Below, one piece after another: positions 42,960 to 51,315 of a stretch of 56,111 nucleotides of DNA; position 1 is the first letter of the stretch; each line of letters opens with the position of its first letter. Made by a program: the position numbers and the translations under genes. Under the pieces are notes generated by a model that was given only the letters and a program-made list of their open reading frames with translations, ran no database searches and was not told where the DNA came from. The stretch is taken from NCBI GenBank assembly GCA_023653115.1, contig JAMNXO010000013.1, positions 1-56,111 of the forward strand. The letters are read 5' to 3'. The stretch is from Erythrobacter sp. Lineage in GTDB: Bacteria; Pseudomonadota; Alphaproteobacteria; Sphingomonadales; Sphingomonadaceae.

Positions 42960-45098
42960 ATGGGCATCCAGACTCACAAGACCTTCTGCCGTTTCTGCCA
43001 CGCCAACTGCGCAATGGAAGTCGATGTCGAGAACGGGAAGGTTGTCGAAGTCCGCGGCGATCCCGATGATCCGGCCTATGGCGGCTACACCTGCATGAAG
43101 GGCCGCGAGCTGCCGGATTCGCACAATTCCGAAAACCGCCTGCACCACAGTCTGGTGCGTAATGACGCGGGCGATTTCGTGCCGACCCCGATGCCGCAGA
43201 CGCTCGCCCATGTCGCCAGCGAGCTGCGCCGCATCATCGACACCTATGGCCCGCACTCGGTAGCGGTGTTCATGGGTTCGGGCGGGTTCCAGAACAGCGC
43301 GGCAATGGCCGCATCGCTGAGCTTTGCCAACGCCGTCGGCAGCCGCAATTTCTACACCTCGGTGACGCTCGATCAGCCCGCCAAGGTGTTCACCACCGCG
43401 CGGTACGGCAAGTGGCTGGCGGGGCCGAACACCTTCAGCGAAAGCGATGTCGCGCTGTTCATCGGCAACAACCCGATCGTCTCGCACTATTCGCCCGTTG
43501 GCGGCGTGCCGCCGTTCAGCCCCTCGCGCCGCATCCGTGATCGCAAGGCCGAAGGGCTCAAGCTGATCGTTGCCGACCCGCGCGAAAGCGATGTGGCGCG
43601 GCTCGCCGATATCTATCTGCCGGTGAAGCCGGGCGAGGATCCGGCGATGTTGGCAGGCATGCTCAACGTGATCATTTCCGAAGGGCTGTATGATCGCAAT
43701 TTCGTTGCCGCCCATGTCGATGGCTTCGATGAACTCGCCGAGGCTGTGAAGGCCTTCCCGCCCGAAGTTGCAGCGGAACGCGCGGGCCTCGACAAGGATC
43801 AATTGGTCGCGGCGGCGCGGATGTTTGCAGGCGGGACCAAGGGCTGCGCCACCACCGGCACCGGCCCCGAAATGGCGGGCAACGGCACGCTCACCGAATA
43901 TCTCGTCACCTGCCTCAACACGATTTGCGCGCGCTTCAAGCAGGAAGGCGAGAAAGCCGCGATTCCCGGCGTGTTCAGCCCCTACCAGACCGCGCGCCGC
44001 GCGCAGGTCGCCCCGCCCGTGCCGATGTTCGGCGCCGAAGGGATGCCCAAGTCGCGCTTCCGCGGGCTGGGCCATCTCGGCTGGGAAATGCCCTGCAACG
44101 TGCTGGCGGATGAAATCCTCACCCCCGGCGACGGCCAGGTTCGCGCGCTGATCTCGGTCGGCGGCAATCCGGTGGTCGGCTTCCCCGATCAGGCCAAGAT
44201 GGTTCGCGCGCTCGATGACCTCGAACTGTTCGTGCAGATCGATCCGTGGATGAGCGCCAGCGCCAAGCGCGCCGACGTGGTGCTCGCACCCTCGCAATGC
44301 CTCGAGCGCGAGGACATCACCAACCTCAGCGAATGGTGGCACGAGGAACCCTATGCCCGCTATGTCGAGGCGGTGGCGACCCCGCCGGGCGATGTGATCG
44401 ACGAATACGAGATGTTCTGGACGCTCGCCCACCACCTCGGGATCACGATGGTGCTGAACGGCGGCCCGCTGCCGATGGATCGCAAGCCGACCAAGCAGGA
44501 ATTCCTCGATCTGATGGTCGCAGGCAGCCTGATGAAGCCGTCGGATGTGCGCAAGGATTGCCAGGCCAATGGCGGGGCAGCGATGCTCTATCCCGAAAAG
44601 CACCCGCTGGTCGAACCGCTGGATGAAGGCGAGTTCCACCGCTTCGATCTGGCGGTGGGGGCCATGCCGGCAGAAATCGGGAAATACGCCGCGAACCCGG
44701 CCAGCCGCGAAGGCTTTGATTTCCGCCTGATCAGCCGCCGTTCGAAGACGCGCTTCAATTCGATCGGCCACCCGCTCAAGAAACTGCAGGAAAAGACCAC
44801 CACCAACCCGGCCTTCATCCACCCGGATGATATTGCGGCGTTAGGCCTGGAAGAAGGCGGGCTCGTCGCGATCACCAGCCCCCACGCCACCATTCACGGC
44901 GTAGTGAAGGCGAGCGACAAGGTGCGGCGCGGGATCGTGTCGATGGCCCACGCTTACGGCGATGCCGATGCGACCAAGGCCGATGTTCGCGAGCGCGGCT
45001 CGTCCACCAACCGGCTGGTGAGCGAGGTGGTCGATTACGATCCAATCACCGGACAGAGCCTGCAAAGCGCCATTCCAGTGAAGCTGGAACCGGCCTGA
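42960..45098 (+). CDS. molybdopterin (bis-MGD) oxidoreductase, cytoplasmic
   Basis: A 712-residue DMSO-reductase-superfamily enzyme. The N-terminal [4Fe-4S] ligands are C10, C13, C17 and C45 (FCRFCHANC and GYTCMKG). There is no Tat signal, so it is cytoplasmic. Landmark blocks include FIGNNPIVSH, SVGGNPVVGF and NLSEWWHEEP. Where many relatives have a Cys or Ser molybdenum ligand I read D138 in SVTLDQPAK, suggesting an Asp ligand, though alignment would be needed. No iron-sulfur or membrane partner is encoded beside it. It could hydroxylate or reduce a pathway intermediate, e.g. at an unactivated carbon. Confidence 0.9.
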   Translation: MGIQTHKTFCRFCHANCAMEVDVENGKVVEVRGDPDDPAYGGYTCMKGRELPDSHNSENRLHHSLVRNDAGDFVPTPMPQTLAHVASELRRIIDTYGPHSVAVFMGSGGFQNSAAMAASLSFANAVGSRNFYTSVTLDQPAKVFTTARYGKWLAGPNTFSESDVALFIGNNPIVSHYSPVGGVPPFSPSRRIRDRKAEGLKLIVADPRESDVARLADIYLPVKPGEDPAMLAGMLNVIISEGLYDRNFVAAHVDGFDELAEAVKAFPPEVAAERAGLDKDQLVAAARMFAGGTKGCATTGTGPEMAGNGTLTEYLVTCLNTICARFKQEGEKAAIPGVFSPYQTARRAQVAPPVPMFGAEGMPKSRFRGLGHLGWEMPCNVLADEILTPGDGQVRALISVGGNPVVGFPDQAKMVRALDDLELFVQIDPWMSASAKRADVVLAPSQCLEREDITNLSEWWHEEPYARYVEAVATPPGDVIDEYEMFWTLAHHLGITMVLNGGPLPMDRKPTKQEFLDLMVAGSLMKPSDVRKDCQANGGAAMLYPEKHPLVEPLDEGEFHRFDLAVGAMPAEIGKYAANPASREGFDFRLISRRSKTRFNSIGHPLKKLQEKTTTNPAFIHPDDIAALGLEEGGLVAITSPHATIHGVVKASDKVRRGIVSMAHAYGDADATKADVRERGSSTNRLVSEVVDYDPITGQSLQSAIPVKLEPA

Positions 45099-45122
45099 TT
45101 TCTCGAACCTTTAAGGACAAAT

Positions 45123-46133
45123 ATGCCCACCAACCGCCGCTTCCTCCTCCAGCGTCGCCCCGATGGCACGCCGGTGCCCGATGATTTCGCGCTCGTCACC
45201 GAGCCCACCCCCGCGCTGGAAGAGGGGCAGTTCCTGATCCGCAACCACTACGCTTCGCTCGATCCGGCGATGCGCGGGTGGATGGATGCGGAAGGCAATT
45301 ATATGCCGCCGATCCCGCTGGGCGATCCGGTTCGTGCCAGCACCATCGGCGTGGTCGAGGAAAGCCGCGCCGAGGGCTTTGCGCCCGGGCAGTGGGTAAT
45401 GGGGCTGAATGCGCTGGAGGATTATTCGGTCAGCGCCGTCGGCGGTTTCACCCAGCCGATCGACCCGAGCCTTGTGCCCAACGTCACCAACTACCTCTCG
45501 ATCTTCGGCGCAGTGGGGATGACGGCCTATTTCGGCTTCCTCGAAGTGTGCCAGCCCAAATCGGGCGAGACCGTGCTCGTCAGCGGCGCAGCAGGCGCGG
45601 TTGGCTCGTTGGTCGGCCAGCTCGCCAAAATCCACGGCTGCCGCGCAGTCGGGATCGCGGGCGGGCCTGCCAAATGCGCGCGCCTGATCGAGAAATACGG
45701 GTTTGACGCCGCCATCGACTATCGCGGCAAGGATGAAGCGGCGCTCACCGCCGCCATTGCCGAGGCCTGCCCGGACGGGGTCGACGTGATCTTCGAGAAT
45801 GTCGGCGGGATCATCCTTGATGCCGGCCTCATGAACCTCAACCTGCATTCGCGCGTCGGGCTGTGCGGCCTCATCAGCGAATACAACACCGAGCCGCGCG
45901 GCATCCGCAACCTGTGGCAGCTGATCGTCAAGCGCGCGCATATCCGCGGGCTGCTGGTGGCCGATTACGTCCCCCGCTTCGGCGAGGGCGCGGCGCAGAT
46001 GGGCGTGTGGGCGGCGCAGGGCAAGCTGACCATCGACGAGCATATCGACGAAGGGCTGGAGCACGCCTTCGACAGCTTCATGCGGCTGTTTGCGGGCACC
46101 AATGACGGCAAGATGATCCTCAAGATCGCCTGA
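45123..46133 (+). CDS. NADP-dependent medium-chain oxidoreductase
   Basis: A 336-residue zinc-free MDR, the third in the region. RRFLLQRRPDGTPVPDDF and HYASLDPAMRGWMD precede the cofactor loop SGAAGAVGSLVGQLAKIHG; FENVGGIILDAGL follows. These match crotonyl/alkenal-type NADPH reductases. It follows the molybdopterin oxidoreductase by 24 bases and its stop overlaps the ATG of the ThuA-like gene by one base, so they are in one operon. Confidence 0.9.
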   Translation: MPTNRRFLLQRRPDGTPVPDDFALVTEPTPALEEGQFLIRNHYASLDPAMRGWMDAEGNYMPPIPLGDPVRASTIGVVEESRAEGFAPGQWVMGLNALEDYSVSAVGGFTQPIDPSLVPNVTNYLSIFGAVGMTAYFGFLEVCQPKSGETVLVSGAAGAVGSLVGQLAKIHGCRAVGIAGGPAKCARLIEKYGFDAAIDYRGKDEAALTAAIAEACPDGVDVIFENVGGIILDAGLMNLNLHSRVGLCGLISEYNTEPRGIRNLWQLIVKRAHIRGLLVADYVPRFGEGAAQMGVWAAQGKLTIDEHIDEGLEHAFDSFMRLFAGTNDGKMILKIA

Positions 46134-46912
46134 TGAACCGCTCGCTGCTCGTGTTGTCGGGGGGCCATCCTTACGAGGAAGGCCCCTTCGCCGAACTGCT
46201 GGCGGCGCTTGGCGATTGGAAGGTAACGCACCTCGTCCACCCCGAAGGCGGGGAGGCCGATGCCGCAGAGGCAATTGCGGCGGCGGACGGCCTGCTGTTC
46301 TACGACATGGCAGGCTACACCTTCGCCGATGGCACGGTGACAATGCGCCCGCCGTCCGAAGGCTACCGCAAGGCGATCACCGCGCGCTTTGCCGCCGGCA
46401 AGGGCGCGGTGGCGCTGCACCATGCGCTGGCGGGGTGGGCCCAGTGGCCCGAATGGCACCAATGGCTCGGCGGCGGGTTTCTCTATCAGCCGGGAGACTG
46501 GCAGGGCGATGCGTGGCCGGACTCCGGCTATCGCCACGATGTCGCCTATGACGCGCAGATCATCGCCGATCATCCGGTGACGCGCGGGGTTCCGCCCCGC
46601 TTCCCCGTCACCGACGAGCTTTACCTCTGCCCGATTGACGAGAGCGCCGTCATCCCCCTTGCCCGGGCCGAGGGCTTCGCCTTCACGGCCGACAATTTCT
46701 ACTCCGCCGCCAATGCGGTGGCGGGCGCTATGTTCAGCCGCGAAGGCTGGTCGCATCCTCAGGGGAGCAATTGCATCGCCTGGGAAAGCCGCACCTGCGC
46801 CGCGCCGCTGGTCTATCTGCAATGCGGCGACGGGCCTGCCACCTACGCCAACCCCCATGTGCGCCGGATGCTCGCCAACGCGCTCGATTACACCTCAGGA
46901 GAACCCGCATGA
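46133..46912 (+). CDS. ThuA-like domain protein
   Basis: A 259-residue protein of the ThuA (trehalose utilisation A) class I amidotransferase-like fold: LLVLSGGHPYEEG at the start, DGLLFYDMAGYTF, AGKGAVALHHALAGWAQW and RGVPPRFPVTDELYLCP. In ThuA-domain proteins the catalytic Cys is absent and the function is uncertain; in sugar pathways they act with Gfo/Idh oxidoreductases. Here it is coupled to a reductase (start overlap) and to an epoxide-hydrolase-like gene (ATGA end), so its role must be in this pathway. A paralogue lies at 52102. Confidence 0.8.
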   Translation: MNRSLLVLSGGHPYEEGPFAELLAALGDWKVTHLVHPEGGEADAAEAIAAADGLLFYDMAGYTFADGTVTMRPPSEGYRKAITARFAAGKGAVALHHALAGWAQWPEWHQWLGGGFLYQPGDWQGDAWPDSGYRHDVAYDAQIIADHPVTRGVPPRFPVTDELYLCPIDESAVIPLARAEGFAFTADNFYSAANAVAGAMFSREGWSHPQGSNCIAWESRTCAAPLVYLQCGDGPATYANPHVRRMLANALDYTSGEPA

Positions 46913-47286
46913 CCCCCCAGCAAACCGTCGAGGCCTTCATCCGCCACTGGAATGCCTGCGATATCGACGCGATGTTGGCGCTGTGCGCGGAAGGGATCGT
47001 CTACCACAACATCCCGATGGAACCGGTCCATGGCACCGCGGCAATGCGCGGCATGGTCGAAGGCTTCCTCGCCAATATTGCCTCGTGCGACTGGCAGACC
47101 CACGCCATCGCCGCCAATGGCAACACCGTGCTGACCGAGCGCACCGATGCCTTCAATTTCAAGGACGGCCGCCGCGCCGCGGTCCGTGTGATGGGCACCT
47201 TCGAACTGGACGAAAACGGCCTGATCGCCGCGTGGCGCGACTATTTCGACATGGCCGAATTCCAGCGTGAATTCGCAGGCGGATGA
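46909..47286 (+). CDS. limonene-1,2-epoxide hydrolase-type protein (LEH family, NTF2 fold)
   Basis: A 125-residue NTF2-fold protein that carries all five catalytic residues of limonene-1,2-epoxide hydrolase in register: Y32, N34, R78, D80 and D111 correspond to Rhodococcus Y53, N55, R99, D101 and D132 with a constant offset of 21. They lie in VYHNIPM, LTERTDAF and WRDYFDM. It would open an epoxide with water in one step to a diol. It is coupled to the ThuA-like gene (ATGA) and ends the operon 42960-47286. It sits just upstream of a P450 gene, a possible source of the epoxide. Confidence 0.88.
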   Translation: MTPQQTVEAFIRHWNACDIDAMLALCAEGIVYHNIPMEPVHGTAAMRGMVEGFLANIASCDWQTHAIAANGNTVLTERTDAFNFKDGRRAAVRVMGTFELDENGLIAAWRDYFDMAEFQREFAGG

Positions 47287-47308
47287 CGCACGCAGCGCAA
47301 CCCTAACA

Positions 47309-47348
47309 CAAACGTGCATCGCATCGGGGTGGCTGTCATGGCTAGGCT
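47309..47348 (+). promoter_or_regulatory. promoter with CAAACGTG site
   Basis: CAAACGTG (47309-47316), one mismatch from CAAAAGTG, lies exactly 26 bases upstream of a TAGGCT -10-like box (47343-47348), 36 bases before the P450 start at 47385. Same geometry as the promoter at 42899-42938. Confidence 0.45.
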
Positions 47349-47384
47349 CCCCCTCGTAAATCCAAGGGTTGGAGCCCGCCTGTC

Positions 47385-48626
47385 ATGAACAAGCCCGAAG
47401 GCAATGTGTTTGCCCCCGAAACGCTGATCGATCCGTTCGATTACTACCGCGCCGTGCATGATGCCGGGGTGGAGATCGAGCTGCTGGAAGGGATGAACAC
47501 CTACGTCGTCTACAGCTACGACCTGTGCAGCGAGGCGACCACCAAGCCGGAGATTTTCTCCAACGACTTCACCGCGCTGATGGGGCGCGAAGCGGACGAG
47601 GAAATCCAGGCGATCCTGGCTGAAGGCTGGCCTGACCTGCCCACTCTGCTGACCGCCGATCACCCCGTCCACACCCGCAACCGCAAGCTGGTGAACCTCG
47701 CCTTCTCGGCCCCGCGTGTGAACGCGATCGAGGCCGATATGCGGGAAAAGTCGATCGAGCTGATCGAGGCCTTTGCCGACCGGGGCTCCTGCGAATTCGT
47801 CGAGGAATTCGGCGTGCCGCTGCCGGTCGCCATGATCGCCGGGCAGATCGGGCTGGATGACGATCCCAAGCGGGTGAAGCGCTGGTCGGACGCGGCGGTC
47901 GACCGCTTCAGCCAGATGGTCGATTTCGAGCGCAAGAAGGAATGCGCCCGCAGCCTCGTCGAATTCCAGCACTATATGAAGGGCCTGATCGATGATCGCC
48001 GCGCGAATGGCGGCAATGATCTGCTGACCGATCTGGTGGAAGCGCGGATCGAGGGCGAAACCCCGCTGATCGATCCGGAAATCATGTCGCTGATGCAGCA
48101 GTTCATGGTGGCGGGCAACGAGACGACCACCTCGACGCTGGCCGGCGGCTTGCTCCAGCTGATCCGCAACCCTGATCAGATGGCCAAGGCCAAGGCGGCG
48201 GCCGGCGGGCGCGATCCCAAGGTGATCGGCAATCTCGTCGAAGAAGCGCTGCGCTACGAAACGCCCACCGCGGGGATGTGGCGTATCGTCAAGCAGGATA
48301 CCGAGCTTGGCGGCATGGCGATCCCGGCGGGCAGCGTGGTGCAGCTGCGCTATGCCGCGGCCAACCGCGATCCCAAGCGCTTCCCCGATCCCGACAAGTT
48401 CGACATTGATCGCACCAACGCCCGCACCCACCTCGCCTTCGGCAAGGGGCCGCATATGTGCGTGGGCAATATGCTCAGCCGCAAGGAAATGCTGGTCGCC
48501 TTCGACGAGCTGCTCGAACGGCTCGATAACTTCGCGGTCGCCGACGAGAGCGAGATCCGCATCCTGCCCAACATCCTGCTGCGCGGCGTAACCCATCTGC
48601 CGATCACCTTTACCCGGAAAGCCTGA
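47385..48626 (+). CDS. cytochrome P450
   Basis: A 413-residue P450 with C359 in FGKGPHMCVG, I-helix MVAGNETTTST and EEALRYETP. It begins a long collinear set of genes (P450, acyl-CoA dehydrogenase, OB-fold protein, thiolase-like protein, SDR, ThuA-like, acyl-CoA dehydrogenase) reminiscent of steroid side-chain operons in which a P450 precedes heteromeric acyl-CoA dehydrogenase genes. Electron donors are not encoded nearby. Confidence 0.94.
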   Translation: MNKPEGNVFAPETLIDPFDYYRAVHDAGVEIELLEGMNTYVVYSYDLCSEATTKPEIFSNDFTALMGREADEEIQAILAEGWPDLPTLLTADHPVHTRNRKLVNLAFSAPRVNAIEADMREKSIELIEAFADRGSCEFVEEFGVPLPVAMIAGQIGLDDDPKRVKRWSDAAVDRFSQMVDFERKKECARSLVEFQHYMKGLIDDRRANGGNDLLTDLVEARIEGETPLIDPEIMSLMQQFMVAGNETTTSTLAGGLLQLIRNPDQMAKAKAAAGGRDPKVIGNLVEEALRYETPTAGMWRIVKQDTELGGMAIPAGSVVQLRYAAANRDPKRFPDPDKFDIDRTNARTHLAFGKGPHMCVGNMLSRKEMLVAFDELLERLDNFAVADESEIRILPNILLRGVTHLPITFTRKA

Positions 48627-48631
48627 GGCCC

Positions 48632-49714
48632 ATGAATTTCGACCTGTCTGAAGAACAGGAAATGTTCGTATCGTCGGTCGAGCGGTTCGCTGCTCCCGTC
48701 GATGTCGAGGCGCGGCGGCGGCTGCGGCTCTCGCCTACCGGGTATGACCGGGCGCGCTGGCAGCAACTGGCGGAGATGGGCCTGATTGCCCTTGCAGCGG
48801 GCGAGGATGCGGGCGGCATGGGCGGCTCTGCGGTGGATCTGGCGCTGGTGGCCGACGCGATCGGCAAGGCCAATGCCCCCGATCCGTGGCTGGAACACGG
48901 CGTGCTTCCCGTGCTGCTGCTCGAACGCGGACAGGCCGGCGAGACGCTCGATAGCGTGCTGGCGGGCGAGACCATCGCCACCCTCGCCTGGACCGAACGC
49001 GGCCAGCGCTACAGCCTCAAGCCCAAGGCCATGAAGGCGGAGAGCACGGCTGAAGGCTTCGTCCTGACCGGCGAGAAGACCATGGTGATGGGCGCGCTCA
49101 TCGCCGATCTGTTTATCGTCACTGCCGATCTGGGCGGGGAGACCGCCTGTTTCCTCGTGCCCAAGGACGCGCCGGGGCTGGAAGTGCGGGCCTATCGCCT
49201 CGCTGATGGCAGCATCGCAGGCGAGGTGAAGCTGACCCGCACGCCCGCTTCCGCCAAGCTCGCGCTGGATGCAGCGGCGCTGGATGCCATTGCTGCCGAA
49301 ATCCGCCTGCTCGCAGCGGCCGAAATGGTTGGCCTCGGCCAGCGCCTGCTCGACGAGACGCTCGCTTACGTGAAGGAACGCGAACAGTTCGGCGTGGCGA
49401 TCGGCAGTTTCCAGGCGCTCCAGCACCGCCTTGTCGATTGCTACGCGCGCGAGGAACAGGCGCGCTCGATGTTGTATCGCGCCGCGCTGACCGATCGGGA
49501 TGATGCTGCCAAGTGGCAGCGCGCCGCCGCCGGGGCCAAGGCCTTCATCGGCGAGAATGTCGACGCGATCGCACGCGAGGCGGTGCAGATGCACGGCGGC
49601 ATGGGGATCACCGATGAACTCGCGGTCGGCCACGCTTTGAAGCGCGTGCTGCTGCTCGCCCGCCTGTTCGGCGATGTTGATACCGTGCTGGCGGAATATG
49701 CGCTTGCAGCCTGA
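48632..49714 (+). CDS. acyl-CoA dehydrogenase, short variant
   Basis: A 360-residue acyl-CoA dehydrogenase, shorter than the usual 380-400. NFDLSEEQEMFVSSVERF opens the fold; KTMVMGALIADLFIV and YVKEREQFGVAIGSFQALQHRLVD are typical, and AVQMHGGMGITDELAVGHALKR is the conserved helix. The end reads LLLARLFGDVDTVLAEYALAA, so the usual (Y/F)(E/G)GT loop is altered and the catalytic Glu of medium-chain enzymes is absent. This suggests one half of a heteromeric enzyme, with 52923 as a candidate partner. Starts 5 bases after the P450. Confidence 0.9.
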   Translation: MNFDLSEEQEMFVSSVERFAAPVDVEARRRLRLSPTGYDRARWQQLAEMGLIALAAGEDAGGMGGSAVDLALVADAIGKANAPDPWLEHGVLPVLLLERGQAGETLDSVLAGETIATLAWTERGQRYSLKPKAMKAESTAEGFVLTGEKTMVMGALIADLFIVTADLGGETACFLVPKDAPGLEVRAYRLADGSIAGEVKLTRTPASAKLALDAAALDAIAAEIRLLAAAEMVGLGQRLLDETLAYVKEREQFGVAIGSFQALQHRLVDCYAREEQARSMLYRAALTDRDDAAKWQRAAAGAKAFIGENVDAIAREAVQMHGGMGITDELAVGHALKRVLLLARLFGDVDTVLAEYALAA

Positions 49715-49726
49715 GGGGGCTTGGAC

Positions 49727-50152
49727 ATGGGACTGAAAATCGATCCGGACCTGTGGATCGACGGGGCGCAGCCGCAGCTGATGGGCGGCAAGCTGCCCTC
49801 GGGCGAGATCGTGTTCCCGATGCCGGTGGGCGATGCGGCCGAGGGCGTGGAACCTTACAAACTGTCGCGCCGCGGCAAGCTGTGGTCGTGGACCTCGCAG
49901 GGCTTCCTGCCCAAGGAGCCCTATGAAGGCCCCGGCTCTGGCCCCGGCGAAGGCCCGCCCGATTTCCAGCCCTTCCTGCTCGGCTATGTCGAACTGCCGG
50001 GCGAGGTGATCGTCGAAAGCCGCATCGTCGATGCCCGGCTGGAAGACCTGCACCTCGGCATGGATCTGGAGTTCTGCATCGTGCCGTTCAACGCGACGCA
50101 CGATACCTTCGCCTTCCGTCCGGTCGCGCAACAAGAAAGTCAGGCCGCATGA
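49727..50152 (+). CDS. DUF35/OB-fold protein lacking zinc-ribbon cysteines (partner of thiolase-like enzyme)
   Basis: A 141-residue protein whose C-terminal half, LLGYVELPGEVIVESRIVD then LEDLHLGMDLEFCIVPF, is the OB-fold of the DUF35/ChsH2-C type. The N-terminal part has GGKLPSGEIVFPMP where family members have a CxxCG zinc ribbon, but contains no cysteine. It overlaps the thiolase-like gene by 4 bases (ATGA). In mycobacterial steroid degradation the DUF35 domain of ChsH2 binds the aldolase Ltp2; a similar complex is inferred here. ATG at 49727 after GAGGGGGC; a TTG two codons upstream is possible. Confidence 0.82.
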   Translation: MGLKIDPDLWIDGAQPQLMGGKLPSGEIVFPMPVGDAAEGVEPYKLSRRGKLWSWTSQGFLPKEPYEGPGSGPGEGPPDFQPFLLGYVELPGEVIVESRIVDARLEDLHLGMDLEFCIVPFNATHDTFAFRPVAQQESQAA

Positions 50153-51315
50153 GCGAGAATGTCTATATCATCGGCGCAGGCATCCACCCCTTCGGGCGCA
50201 CAGACGGCCGGTCAGGCCGCGAGCAGGGGGTTTATGCGGTGCGCGAGGCGCTGGGCGATGCCGGGCTCGACTGGCCCGATATCGAATGTGCCTATGGCGG
50301 CTCAGCCGCGGCGGGCAATGCCGATATCATGGTCAACGAGCTGGGGCTGACCAGCCTGCCCTTCACCAATGTCGCCAATGGCTGCGCCACCGGCGGCAGC
50401 GCGCTGGCCGCCTCGCAGCAGGCGATCGCCAGCGGGATGTATGACCTCGCGCTCGCGGTCGGCTTCGACAAGCACCCACGCGGCGCGTTCAATGCCAAGC
50501 CGTCCGATTACGGCCTGCCTGAATGGTATGGGCAGACGGGCATGATGCTGACGACGCAGTTCTTCGCGCTAAAGATCCAGCGCTATATGCAGCTCCACGG
50601 CATCAGCCGAACCACGCTGGGCCGGGTGGCGGAAAAGGCGTTCCGCAACGGCACCATCACGCCCCATGCGTGGCGGCGCAGCCCGGTTGATCTGGAAACG
50701 ATCATGAACGCGCCGATGATCAATGATCCGCTGACCAAATATATGTTCTGCTCGCCGGCCGAGGGCGCGGTGGCGCTGATCCTCGCGTCTGAAAAGAAGA
50801 TGAAGGAACTCGGCGCGGACGGCGTGAAAATCCGCAGCGTCGCGGTGAAAACCCGCCCGCCCAACTCCTTCGAGGTGTTCCAGGCCGGCGTCAGCATCGA
50901 GGAAGGCGGCAAGCCGACCGTGCTCGCCAGCAAGGCCGCGTTCGAGAAGGCCGGGGTCGGCCCCGAAGACATCGGCGTGGCGCAGTTGCAGGACACCGAA
51001 AGCGGCGCGGAAATCATGCACATGGCCGAAAACGGCTTCTGCAAGGATGGCGATCAGGAAGAATGGCTCGCCAATGGCTGGACCGAGATCGGCGGCGGCA
51101 AGCTGCCGGTCAACACCGATGGCGGGTGCCTTGCTTGCGGGGAACCGGTGGGCGCGTCGGGCCTCAGGCAGGTTTACGAGAACGTCCAGCAATTGCGCCA
51201 GCGCGGCGGCGAGCGGCAGGTAACCGGCCAGAACGGCAAGGGCCCGCGCTTCGGCTATAGCCACGTCTACGGCGCGCCGGGGCTTTCGGCGGTGGCCATT
51301 CTGGAACGCGAATGA
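50149..51315 (+). CDS. thiolase-like lipid-transfer/aldolase protein (SCPx/Ltp2 type)
   Basis: A 388-residue thiolase-fold protein. The first nucleophile position is C79 in VANGCATGGSAL, but the usual GHP of the second half is GEP (E332 in CLACGEPVGASG). That departure, and the coupled DUF35/OB-fold gene, match the SCPx/Ltp2 group, where the fold can cleave a C-C bond by retro-aldol or thiolytic chemistry. A substrate with a branched side-chain thioester is the natural suspect. Ends overlapping the next SDR (ATGA). Confidence 0.87.
   Translation: MSENVYIIGAGIHPFGRTDGRSGREQGVYAVREALGDAGLDWPDIECAYGGSAAAGNADIMVNELGLTSLPFTNVANGCATGGSALAASQQAIASGMYDLALAVGFDKHPRGAFNAKPSDYGLPEWYGQTGMMLTTQFFALKIQRYMQLHGISRTTLGRVAEKAFRNGTITPHAWRRSPVDLETIMNAPMINDPLTKYMFCSPAEGAVALILASEKKMKELGADGVKIRSVAVKTRPPNSFEVFQAGVSIEEGGKPTVLASKAAFEKAGVGPEDIGVAQLQDTESGAEIMHMAENGFCKDGDQEEWLANGWTEIGGGKLPVNTDGGCLACGEPVGASGLRQVYENVQQLRQRGGERQVTGQNGKGPRFGYSHVYGAPGLSAVAILERE

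Noticed and set aside
41835..44822. A minus-strand frame of 995 codons spanning the molybdopterin oxidoreductase
   Set aside because: Only the last 334 codons (from ATG 42839) are the reductase; the rest is antisense to the molybdenum enzyme gene.
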